NCBI GenBank assembly: GCA_027308685.1
Contig: DAIDEE010000004.1
Span: forward strand, 1 to 35,675
Direction: 5' to 3'
DNA length: 35,675 nt
DNA from: Acidocella sp.
GTDB lineage: Bacteria > Pseudomonadota > Alphaproteobacteria > Acetobacterales > Acetobacteraceae
A model generated the notes under the pieces. That model was not told where the DNA came from. It saw nothing but the letters and a program-made list of their open reading frames with translations, and ran no database searches. Of this stretch, positions 7,971-15,409 are shown piece by piece. Position 1 is the first letter of the stretch. Each line of letters starts with the position of its first letter. The position numbers and the translations under genes are program-made.

Positions 7971-9388
7971 TTGTTCCTCATATAATTTTGATATTTCGCA
8001 AAAAACGTATCACCCTCCGGGGCTGGAAAATCCCGCCCCGCCGTCCAGCCGCCCGCCAGCGGCAACTTGCCGAAAAACCCGCGTTTGCGCCCCAGCACCC
8101 CCAGCCCAACCGCCGCCGCCCGCGTGCCCATCCGGTACAGCAGCGGGCGCTTGGCAAACCAGGCCCACAGCCCCAAACCGTAGCGCATCGAAACCGGCTG
8201 CAAATGCCGCTCGAATTCACGCTCCCGCCAATGCCGCATCAAATTGGGCAGCGGAATTTTCACCGGGCACACACTCTCACATTTGCCACAAAACGTACTG
8301 GCATTCGGCAGATGATGCGCCGCCTCAATCCCCTGTAGCATCGGGCTCAATACCGACCCCATCGGCCCCGGATACGTCGCGCCATAGGCATGACCGCCCA
8401 CCGCGCCATACACCGGGCAATGGTTCATACACGCCGCACAGCGGATACACCGCAGCATGTCCTGAAACTGCGTCCCCACCATGCCCGAGCGCCCGTTATC
8501 GAGCAGCACCACATGATATTCCTCCGGCCCATCCAAATCCCCCAGCCGCCGCCCGCCGGTAGAAAACGTGGTGTAAACCGACATATCCTGCCCGGTGGCA
8601 GAGCGCGCCAGCACCCGCAACAGAGCTAAACAATCCTCAGCATTCGGCACCACTTTTTCAATGGATGTGACCACCACATGCACGCGCGGCAGTGTCTGGG
8701 TTAAATCGCCATTGCCCTCATTGGTCACAATCACCGACGACCCGGTCTCGGCAATCAAAAAATTCGCCCCCGTTATCCCGACATCGGCGGCTAAAAACGT
8801 CTCCCGCAAAATCCCCCGCGCCTCGGTGAGAATATCGCGCCGCTCATGAAACACCCGCTCCGGCGATAGCGCCTTATGATGCTCCCGAAAACTCTCCTCC
8901 CACTGTTCGCGATTTAAATGAAACGCCGGCCCAATAATATGGCTCGGCGGCTCACGGCGAAGCTGCAAAATATACTCGCCCAAATCGGTCTCAACCGGCG
9001 CAATCCCGTTGGCCTCCAAATAATCGTTGAGACCAATCTCCTCCGTCACCATGGATTTCCCCTTGGTGACAGTTTTCGCGCCCGCCGCCCGGCAAATCTT
9101 CAACACCGCCGCCCGCGCGTCCTCCGCCGTGCTGCACCAATGCACCACACCACCCGAGCGCTCCACCGCGTCCGCATAAACCCCTAAGTAATAATCGAGA
9201 TTGGCGATCGCATGATTCTTGATCCCCACCGCCACATCCCGCAGCGCTTCAAACTCGGGCAATCTGTCCACCGCTGCCTGACGCTTTTTGGCAAATTGCG
9301 GCTTCGCCCGCGCCAGCGCCCGCTGCAACCCAGCATCCGCCATCCCTTTGGCCGCATTCCCAACAAACGCCTCACTCGACTGCAACAT
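7967..9388 (-). CDS. lutB: LutB iron-sulfur protein (L-lactate utilisation)
   Basis: A 473-residue electron-transfer subunit of the LutABC L-lactate oxidation system. It has an N-terminal LUD domain (~70-300; GITGANFLIAETGS), then two ferredoxin-type motifs, C314xxC317xxC320xxxC324P and C367xxC370xxxC374P, and a C-terminal DUF3390-like tail. A G-rich stretch lies before the ATG. LutA, the cysteine-rich CCG-domain subunit that normally precedes lutB, is absent upstream: 9389-9547 is a repeat-containing gap. The partner is either elsewhere or missing. Confidence 0.93.
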   Translation of the reverse strand: MLQSSEAFVGNAAKGMADAGLQRALARAKPQFAKKRQAAVDRLPEFEALRDVAVGIKNHAIANLDYYLGVYADAVERSGGVVHWCSTAEDARAAVLKICRAAGAKTVTKGKSMVTEEIGLNDYLEANGIAPVETDLGEYILQLRREPPSHIIGPAFHLNREQWEESFREHHKALSPERVFHERRDILTEARGILRETFLAADVGITGANFLIAETGSSVIVTNEGNGDLTQTLPRVHVVVTSIEKVVPNAEDCLALLRVLARSATGQDMSVYTTFSTGGRRLGDLDGPEEYHVVLLDNGRSGMVGTQFQDMLRCIRCAACMNHCPVYGAVGGHAYGATYPGPMGSVLSPMLQGIEAAHHLPNASTFCGKCESVCPVKIPLPNLMRHWREREFERHLQPVSMRYGLGLWAWFAKRPLLYRMGTRAAAVGLGVLGRKRGFFGKLPLAGGWTAGRDFPAPEGDTFFAKYQNYMRNK

Positions 9389-9440
9389 GGCGGTACCCCT
9401 ATCATGCTGGTTTTTCGGTGCCGTGAAGTAAGCAAAAGTT

Positions 9441-9500
9441 AGGGGGCTTTGCCCCCTGAAACCCCCACGAAGGGCATAGCCCCTGGCCTTGGCTCCCTCA
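9441..9500. repeat. Degenerate second copy of the multi-hairpin repeat
   Basis: A 7-bp stem AGGGGGC/GCCCCCT with a TTT loop (9441-9457) is followed by CGAAGGGCATAGCCC and a CTGGCC..CTCCCT tail. This is the same motif order as at 1-185 but without the long 21-bp arms. It lies between lutB and the transglutaminase-like gene. Confidence 0.6.
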
Positions 9501-9547
9501 CCACAGCATAAACCCAGCCTGATAAGAATGTCCCGGCACGTTAGCTG

Positions 9548-10357
9548 TCAAGCAGGGGTTGGGTGGGTCCATACGGTAAAGCTGGTGAGCTGGTTGGGGC
9601 CGAAGGTGTTGGTGATGGCGACATCGGTGGCATCGCGGCCTTGGGCGATGAGGACGCGGCCTCTGCGGGGTTTGTTATTGCGGGGGTCGAACATATGCCA
9701 TTCGTTAGCCAGATAGGCTTCAAACCAACCGGCAAAGTCCATCGGGGTGAAGGGGCCGGTTTCACCCACGTCGGAGAGATAGCCCGTGCAGTAGCGCGCC
9801 GGGATATTCAGGCAGCGGCAGAAGGTGAGGGCCAGGTGGGCGTAATCCCGGCACACCCCGCGAGCCTCGTGAAAGGCTTGCAGGGCGGTTTTGGTCGGGC
9901 GGGCGTGCTCGTAGTTGAACACGATATGGTTGTGCACCCAGTCGCACACGGCTTGCACGCGGGCCCAACCGGGTGGCGTATGGCCAAATAGCTGCCAGGC
10001 GATCTCGGTCAGCTCATCGGTTTCGCAATAGCGGCTGCCGAGCAGGAAAACCAAACATTCCTCCGGCAAATCCTGCACCTGGTGTTGCCAGGCGTGGTAC
10101 GGCACCGGGTCGGCCTGTCCGGCATCATGCACGGTACCGGCGCTGGCGATGCGAAACTGCCCGGCGGGCGCCACCAGGCGGGTGCACCAGTTGCCAAAGC
10201 CATCCCGGTAGGCGGCCATCGGCACGGCGGGCGTGGTGGTCATGGTATCGGGCACAATAATGTCGGCTGCCCGGGAGTAATGCACATTCAGCATCAACAG
10301 CATCGGGGTCGGCTGCGGGAACTCGTATAATAGTTCGTAGCCGAGGGCGATTTCCAA
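9548..10357 (-). CDS. Transglutaminase-like cysteine protease family protein
   Basis: A 269-residue protein with an N-terminal beta-rich region (~1-120) and a transglutaminase core. Cys169 sits in ARGVCRDYAHLALTFCR, followed by IPARYCTGYL and W..FDPRN (Asp224). The histidine usually found in the H-A-W motif is replaced (DFAGWFEAYL, residues 207-216); the nearest downstream His is His221. The start is a TTG with AGGAA 6-7 nt upstream; no ATG lies near. Related proteins in other bacteria share the C-terminal GRDATDVAITNTFG block. It may be a peptidase or amidase; substrate unknown. Confidence 0.88.
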   Translation of the reverse strand: MEIALGYELLYEFPQPTPMLLMLNVHYSRAADIIVPDTMTTTPAVPMAAYRDGFGNWCTRLVAPAGQFRIASAGTVHDAGQADPVPYHAWQHQVQDLPEECLVFLLGSRYCETDELTEIAWQLFGHTPPGWARVQAVCDWVHNHIVFNYEHARPTKTALQAFHEARGVCRDYAHLALTFCRCLNIPARYCTGYLSDVGETGPFTPMDFAGWFEAYLANEWHMFDPRNNKPRRGRVLIAQGRDATDVAITNTFGPNQLTSFTVWTHPTPA

Positions 10358-10482
10358 ATTATGTTCCTAAGCGGCCCCATTGGCCGCGGTTGCACTGCAC
10401 CAAACCACGGATGGATTGATTTTACCAAACATAATCCGCCGGGCCGCTAAGGTCTGGTATGCGCGGCTTTTATGGATGAAGT

Positions 10483-10683
10483 TTAAGCGCCTGGGGTTTT
10501 GAAAAACGCCGCGGCCGCGGCCTTATGGGCGTCTTTGGCGGTAATAACAGCCTGAACCCTGACAATTTCCGCCTGCAGGGCTGAAATATATGCCTGTAAT
10601 TCTGCCACCCCCAGCATATCTAGGGGTGGAGGTGAGAGCAGATTTTTTGGCTTTTTGGGTAAATCTTCATCGGGAATTATCAT
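10483..10683 (-). CDS. DUF1192 family small protein
   Basis: A 66-residue protein with the DUF1192 pattern: an acidic, Pro-rich N-terminus, then LDMLGVAELQAYISALQAEI, a short coiled-coil, and a tail K-AHKAAAAAFFK. I prefer the internal ATG at 10683 over 10719 because the family starts close to the DEDLPKKPK segment. The function is unknown. It is divergent from trcR. Confidence 0.8.
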   Translation of the reverse strand: MIIPDEDLPKKPKNLLSPPPLDMLGVAELQAYISALQAEIVRVQAVITAKDAHKAAAAAFFKTPGA

Positions 10684-10821
10684 GAAACGATCTTGACCGA
10701 TGGGCCGCCACAGTACCATACCCCGGCATAACGTGCACGCGCACGACGATATCCGCCTATGGCCGTCTGGTCAGGCTCCAAAAATTTTTGCTGCACCGCA
10801 GCTTCGTAAGGTATTCTGCCC

Positions 10822-11400
10822 ATGTCTCTGCCCTTGATGCCTAAAGCCACCGCCGTTTGGTTGATCGACAAGACCGCGCTCACCTTCGCCCAGATCGCCG
10901 AATTTTGCGGGATGCACCCGCTGGAAATCCAGGCGATCGCCGATGGCGAAGTGGCGCAGGGTATAAATGGTTATGACCCGGTCGCCAATAAGCAGGTCTC
11001 TGCCGAGGATATCTCCCGCTGCGAGGCCAACCCGGCGTTGCATCTCAAACTACTGCCGCAGGCTGATGTCGCCGCCAAAAAAGCCAAGGGCGGGCGTTAT
11101 ACGCCAGTGGCCAAGCGCAATGACCGGCCGGATGCCATCGCCTTCCTGCTGCGCAGTTATCCGCACCTGACCGATGCCCAGATCATCAAGCTGCTGGGCA
11201 CTACCAAGGACACCATCCAGAAAATCCGCGATCGTTCACACTGGAATGCCAGCAACATCAAGCCGCGCGACCCGGTGATTTTGGGTCTGTGCAAGCAATC
11301 GGACCTGAACGACGCCATTGCCGCCGCCAATGACCGTCTGGCCAAGGAAGGCATCACCCCGCCACCGCCGCCAGCGCCAATGTCCAGCGAAGCGGCCTGA
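10822..11400 (+). CDS. trcR: TrcR-type cell cycle transcriptional regulator (DUF1013)
   Basis: A 192-residue cytosolic protein of the DUF1013 family, named TrcR after the alphaproteobacterial cell-cycle regulator. It starts with the conserved MPKATAVWLIDKTALTFAQIAEFCGMHPLEIQAIADGE region, which resembles an HTH, and has a second HTH-like segment (LTDAQIIKLLGTTKDTIQKIR, ~118-140). Conserved blocks SAEDISRCEA and YTPVAKRNDRPDAIAFLLR are present. The tail (~175-192) is Pro/Ala-rich. AAGG lies before the ATG. In this family the protein is thought to act with RNA polymerase; that role is taken from the family, not seen here. Confidence 0.88.
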   Translation: MSLPLMPKATAVWLIDKTALTFAQIAEFCGMHPLEIQAIADGEVAQGINGYDPVANKQVSAEDISRCEANPALHLKLLPQADVAAKKAKGGRYTPVAKRNDRPDAIAFLLRSYPHLTDAQIIKLLGTTKDTIQKIRDRSHWNASNIKPRDPVILGLCKQSDLNDAIAAANDRLAKEGITPPPPPAPMSSEAA

Positions 11401-11418
11401 TCTGACCCGGAATTCATC

Positions 11419-11730
11419 ATGACCTATGGTGAATTCTGGCTTCGCTACCTTCGGGCGCACGCCAAGCCCGCCACCCGTGCGCTGCATTATTGCGGCAGTA
11501 CCCTGGCACTTGGAAGCATCGCCCTGGCCATTCTTGCCCATAATTATGGGTGGCTCGTGTTCGCCCCGGTGGCCGGCTACAGCTTTGCCTGGGGCGCGCA
11601 TTTTTTCGTTGAACACAACCGCCCAGAGACCTTCGGCCACCCGTTCTGGTCATTGATCAGCGATTTTCGAATGTTTTTCCTGTTCATCAGCGGCCGGTTG
11701 CAGCCCCACCTCAGAACCTGCGGCCTCTGA
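11419..11730 (+). CDS. Mpo1-like (DUF962) membrane protein
   Basis: A 103-residue protein with two hydrophobic hairpins and the DUF962 pattern: HYCGSTLAL near residues 23-31, GYSFAWGAHFFVEHNRPETFGHP, and a final SDFRMFFLFISGRL. The conserved histidines (His23, His42-like and the HNRP His) match the iron-binding residues of yeast Mpo1, a 2-hydroxy fatty acid dioxygenase. Whether the bacterial protein has that activity is unproven. It is 18 bp downstream of trcR on the same strand and probably co-transcribed. Confidence 0.8.
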   Translation: MTYGEFWLRYLRAHAKPATRALHYCGSTLALGSIALAILAHNYGWLVFAPVAGYSFAWGAHFFVEHNRPETFGHPFWSLISDFRMFFLFISGRLQPHLRTCGL

Positions 11731-11753
11731 GGCCTTAACCAGCAAAGCCGCCG

Positions 11754-11936
11754 TTAAATTCCGGTGGCGACCTTTTTAAAGCTGCTGCTTACACCATGGC
11801 CGGTCAGGGTTACCCCTACCACAATCACTACGGCGATCAGCGACGCGATCAGCACATATTCAATTGCCGTCACGCCGCGCCGGTCTGACGAGAGTGCGCT
11901 GTAACTGGACAAAACGGTTTGGATGACACGATTCAT
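11754..11936 (-). CDS. Flp family type IVb pilin, copy 1
   Basis: A 60-residue prepilin with a short basic leader, the processing motif RRG-VTAIEY (Gly at -1, Glu5, Tyr6), and one hydrophobic helix (LIASLIAVVIVVGVTL). Starts at 11942 or 11978 are possible; 11936 gives the same length as copy 2. It is the last of three tandem flp genes. No tad/cpa assembly genes are in the window. Confidence 0.85.
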   Translation of the reverse strand: MNRVIQTVLSSYSALSSDRRGVTAIEYVLIASLIAVVIVVGVTLTGHGVSSSFKKVATGI

Positions 11937-12031
11937 ATTCATGATATTCAATACAGTCCAATCTGATAAAATCCGCACGCTTAACCAATGATGCCACGCA
12001 AAACGCTATCAGGAAGTTAATACCGCAGCCG

Positions 12032-12214
12032 TTAAATGGCTGTCCCGATCGCAATAAACTTTGAACTTACCGAAGTGCCAACTGAAGTCACACCAGCAAT
12101 AATCACCAATGCAATCAAAGCCGCAATCAACGAATACTCGATGGCCGTAACCGCACGGCTGTCACCGGCAATAGCGTAGCCAAACAAAACTGTTCGGTCG
12201 TACAATCGCTTCAT
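12032..12214 (-). CDS. Flp family type IVb pilin, copy 2
   Basis: A 60-residue prepilin-like protein. It has a leader MKRLYDRTV.., then SRA-VTAIEYSLIAALIALVII and a short hydrophilic tail. The -1 residue before the mature start is Ala, not the usual Gly of Flp prepilins. An AT-rich promoter-like stretch lies upstream (12215-12300). Confidence 0.85.
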   Translation of the reverse strand: MKRLYDRTVLFGYAIAGDSRAVTAIEYSLIAALIALVIIAGVTSVGTSVSSKFIAIGTAI

Positions 12215-12352
12215 GCAGTTTTACTTAATCTAAATTAAATGTAATGTCTATTAAAATTTAAGTTAATTCTCGTCCGAAATGGTAGTTTACGTCTAAGTCC
12301 AAGCGGCCTTGCGGGGCCTTTGAGTCATTATATGGCCCAACGAACGGGTTCT

Positions 12353-12384
12353 GGTTAGCTTGGTTTCAATCAACCAGGCTAACC
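12353..12384. other. Stem-loop between flp genes
   Basis: A 13-bp stem with one G-T wobble (12353-12365 with 12372-12384) and a 6-nt loop, 26 nt after the stop of flp copy 3. It has no U-tract, so it may be an attenuator or mRNA-processing/stability element rather than a terminator. Confidence 0.5.
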
Positions 12385-12409
12385 AAGCACGACGACCCTT
12401 GCAGTCAAA

Positions 12410-12610
12410 TCAGACGGCGTTGGCAACGGATGAAAAAGTTGAGGAAACATTAGTGCCGAGGGTGGTAACAGCCGTAATAATCACCACCGCAATCAGCGCT
12501 GCGATCAAAGCATATTCAATTGCCGTCACGGCTTTGCTGTCAAAGCGAAAAGTTTCGAGACCTTTCTTCACTGCCAGAACTACGCCAAAGTCATTCATTC
12601 CCAGTTCCAT
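12410..12610 (-). CDS. Flp family type IVb pilin, copy 3
   Basis: A 66-residue prepilin-like protein with a leader of about 23 residues, SKA-VTAIEYALIAALIAVVII, and a short Ser/Thr-rich tail. As in copy 2, Ala is at the -1 position. It is the first of the three in transcription order. The three copies share the TAIEYxLIAxLIAxVI core but differ in leader and tail, so they are diverged paralogues rather than recent duplicates. Confidence 0.85.
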   Translation of the reverse strand: MELGMNDFGVVLAVKKGLETFRFDSKAVTAIEYALIAALIAVVIITAVTTLGTNVSSTFSSVANAV

Positions 12611-12747
12611 TCAAAAGAATATTAGTTGCGCCAGAAGTATAGCCACAGCACATTACATGAAGTCGATGGAGAGGTTTTGTCCATTAAATTATTAACGTTA
12701 CTAGACTTGTTTATTAACTTTTGTTCATAAAATGATTAGCAAGGCGT

Positions 12748-13755
12748 CTATTTTTTTATACGTGACTTTTTTCGGAATGAATTTGGGTCCGGTGGCAGCT
12801 TGTTTCCGGCAGTTATAAAAACCTCATGTGAAATAAAAATAACGCCCGCCAAGCCTGCGGGAGCAAGGTAATACAGCACACGGAACAATAAAATAGCGCC
12901 CACGGCGGCGGCGGGGTCCATGTATCCGGCCATCCCCAATAGCAGCAGGGAGTCAAACACCCCCACGCCACCCGGCAGACCGCTTAGCAAACCGCCGGCA
13001 AAGCCTGCCATGTAAAACGCCAGCACATGCGCGTAGGTGAGGCCATGCACGGTTGGCAGCACCACATATAAAATACCGCAGGCGGTGGCTGTGTCAGCGC
13101 AGGAGAGTAGCACCTGTGCCGTGGCAACCAAAAAACCTGGCCGCGGGATATTAACCCCAAAAACCGCCAGCGGTTTGGTGCCGTGCGCCAGTGCAGCATA
13201 AATAATTATTAATCCCCAAAGCACCGCGCCGATCGTCCGCAGAACCAGCGGCGCCACCGTATGGCCAAACAACGGCAGGTCGTAAGGGTTCAACAACAGC
13301 ACCGCGCCCAGCAACACGCACACACCGGTCATGAAAGTGGTGCCCGACAGCGTCATGATCCGGCCAATGCCCGACGGTGGAACCCCCCATTGCGCATAGA
13401 GCCGCAACCGGATGGCCGCTGCCGAAAGCGCAGGCGCGCCGACCACATGGCTCAGTGCGTAAGCACAGAACGACGCCAGCCCCACCCGCCGCCACGCCAG
13501 AGGCGGGAAATCTCCACGCTGCTTGGCAAATAAAATGCCAGGCACGTCATAAATAAGCATAAAACAAAACGAGAGGCCGAGCAGCCCCAGCGCATGATAC
13601 ACTTGCAAACGGGGGGTGTTGGTGAGAGCTGCCATGACATCGGCAAAGCTTAGACGCTTCAACGCCCCGTGCAGCCCCACCAACACGCCGCCCAACACTA
13701 ACAGCCCCAGCACCGGGGGCAGGTATTTTAAAAACCGGTGCTTTACCCTCTGCAT
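12748..13755 (-). CDS. Flippase-like (LPG synthase TM region, PF03706) membrane protein
   Basis: A 335-residue polytopic membrane protein with about 8 hydrophobic segments. It has the PF03706 hallmarks: ALSHVVGAPALSAAAIRLRLYAQWG in the middle and the C-terminal GGLLSGLPGGVGVFDSLLLL. No cytosolic lysyl-transferase (DUF2156) domain is attached. I chose the ATG at 13755, which overlaps the lysK stop as TGATG, over the longer reading from 13884, whose extra residues are a shadow of lysK. Substrate unknown; lipid flipping or transport is inferred from MprF and AglD relatives. Confidence 0.82.
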   Translation of the reverse strand: MQRVKHRFLKYLPPVLGLLVLGGVLVGLHGALKRLSFADVMAALTNTPRLQVYHALGLLGLSFCFMLIYDVPGILFAKQRGDFPPLAWRRVGLASFCAYALSHVVGAPALSAAAIRLRLYAQWGVPPSGIGRIMTLSGTTFMTGVCVLLGAVLLLNPYDLPLFGHTVAPLVLRTIGAVLWGLIIIYAALAHGTKPLAVFGVNIPRPGFLVATAQVLLSCADTATACGILYVVLPTVHGLTYAHVLAFYMAGFAGGLLSGLPGGVGVFDSLLLLGMAGYMDPAAAVGAILLFRVLYYLAPAGLAGVIFISHEVFITAGNKLPPDPNSFRKKSRIKK

Positions 13756-15359
13756 CAGGTAGGTACCACCTCGCGCGCCAACGAGGTTTCGATCAACGCA
13801 ATGGTGCGCTCGATGCCGTAAAGTGCTATAAACCCGCCAAAGCGCGGCCCTTCGGTTTGCCCCAGCAGCACCTGGTACAAACAATCAAACCAGGCTTTCA
13901 GCGGGGTGAATTTATGCGCCTTGCCGACCGCGTAAACCATATTTTGAATCTGCTCGGCCGCCGTCTCACCCGGATATTCAGCGAACCCGGCCGCCAGCCG
14001 CGCCTTCAAATCTTCCAGGCCGATGCGCTCCAACGGGGTCGCCGCACGGAATTTTTTATTCGGCGCAATGAAGTCGCGGTTATAAGCGATTGCATAGTTG
14101 ATCAGTTGCGAAAGGAACGGATACCTCTGCGCATCCGCATCCGGCAGATACGCCCGGATGAACCCCCACAGCATCTCCGGGCTATCGGCATTGATCACCG
14201 AGGCGAGGTTCAGAAGCATGGTAAAGCCGATGGGCGAGCCTGCATCCACCGGAATATCACCGCCGTGGATATGCCAGGCCGGGTTGGCATGCGGGTCGGC
14301 TGCCTCCCGCGCGCCCTCCACGCCATTGATGTAATCATCGGCGGCGCGGGGGATAACATCAAAGAACAATTTTTTCGCCCGTTGCGGCGCATGGTACATA
14401 AATTGCGCCAATGATTCTGGCGGCGCGTAAGTCAGCCACTGCTCCACCGAAAGCCCGTTGCCCTTGCTCTTGGAAATCTTCTGGCCGTTTTCGTCCAAAA
14501 ACAATTCATAGGTCAGGCATACCGGCGGCTCGGCGCCCAAGGCCCGCACGATGGCGGATGAGAGCTTGACCGAGTCAATCAAATCCTTGCCGGACATTTC
14601 ATAGTCAACATCCAGCGCATACCAGCGCATGGCCCAGTCGGCTTTCCATTGCAGTTTGGCCGAACCGCCGGTCACTTCAGTTTCAAACCGCAGTCCACTA
14701 TCGGGGTCAATCCAGGTTACAGTGCCCGCCGCCACATCGGCATTTTCGATCGGCACCTGCATCACAATGCCGGTGCGCGGATGGATCGGCAAAATCGGCG
14801 AATAAGTGGCACGGCGTTCCGGCCCCAAGGTGGGGCGGATAATGTCGATAATTTTATCGTGGTTGGCCAGCACATGCAAAATGGCGTTATCGAATTTGCC
14901 GCTGAGATAATAATCGCTCGACGAGGCAAACTCATACTCAAAGCCAAAAGAGTCCAAAAACGCCCGCAACCGGGCATTGTTATGTGCGCCAAAACTTGAA
15001 TGAGTCCCGAAGGGGTCCGGCACCTGCGTCAACGGCTTGCCCAGAAACTCCCGCAGCATGTCCTTGCTCGGCACATTATCAGGCACTTTACGCAGCGCAT
15101 CCATATCATCGGAAAACGCCAGCAAACGTGATGGCAGGCCGGTCAGTTCGGTAAACGCACGACGCACCCAACTGGTCCGCGCCACCTCACCAAAGGTGCC
15201 GATATGCGGCAGGCCGGAAGGGCCATAGCCGGTCTCAAACAAGGCGCTGGTTTTACCTTTTTCGCGCAGCCGCTGGGCCACACGCTCAGCCTCACGAAAC
15301 GGCCAGCTAAGTTGATCTTGCGCGGAGGGCACGGCGGGGGATTTTATCTGTTCACTCAT
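13755..15359 (-). CDS. lysK: Lysine--tRNA ligase, class I
   Basis: A 534-residue class I LysRS, which charges tRNA-Lys in the cytosol. The HIGH-like motif PSGLPHIGTF (~residues 47-56) and the KMSKS-like motif KISKSKGNGLS are both present, as is a C-terminal helical anticodon-binding region. Class I LysRS is usual in alphaproteobacteria, where it replaces the class II enzyme. It ends in a 1-bp overlap with the flippase-like gene and starts 50 bp from the divergent helicase start. Confidence 0.95.
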   Translation of the reverse strand: MSEQIKSPAVPSAQDQLSWPFREAERVAQRLREKGKTSALFETGYGPSGLPHIGTFGEVARTSWVRRAFTELTGLPSRLLAFSDDMDALRKVPDNVPSKDMLREFLGKPLTQVPDPFGTHSSFGAHNNARLRAFLDSFGFEYEFASSSDYYLSGKFDNAILHVLANHDKIIDIIRPTLGPERRATYSPILPIHPRTGIVMQVPIENADVAAGTVTWIDPDSGLRFETEVTGGSAKLQWKADWAMRWYALDVDYEMSGKDLIDSVKLSSAIVRALGAEPPVCLTYELFLDENGQKISKSKGNGLSVEQWLTYAPPESLAQFMYHAPQRAKKLFFDVIPRAADDYINGVEGAREAADPHANPAWHIHGGDIPVDAGSPIGFTMLLNLASVINADSPEMLWGFIRAYLPDADAQRYPFLSQLINYAIAYNRDFIAPNKKFRAATPLERIGLEDLKARLAAGFAEYPGETAAEQIQNMVYAVGKAHKFTPLKAWFDCLYQVLLGQTEGPRFGGFIALYGIERTIALIETSLAREVVPT

Positions 15360-15409
15360 AATGGCCTGGGTCTATGGCGAAATTTCCACGCCGTCTATAC
15401 GAAGACCAG

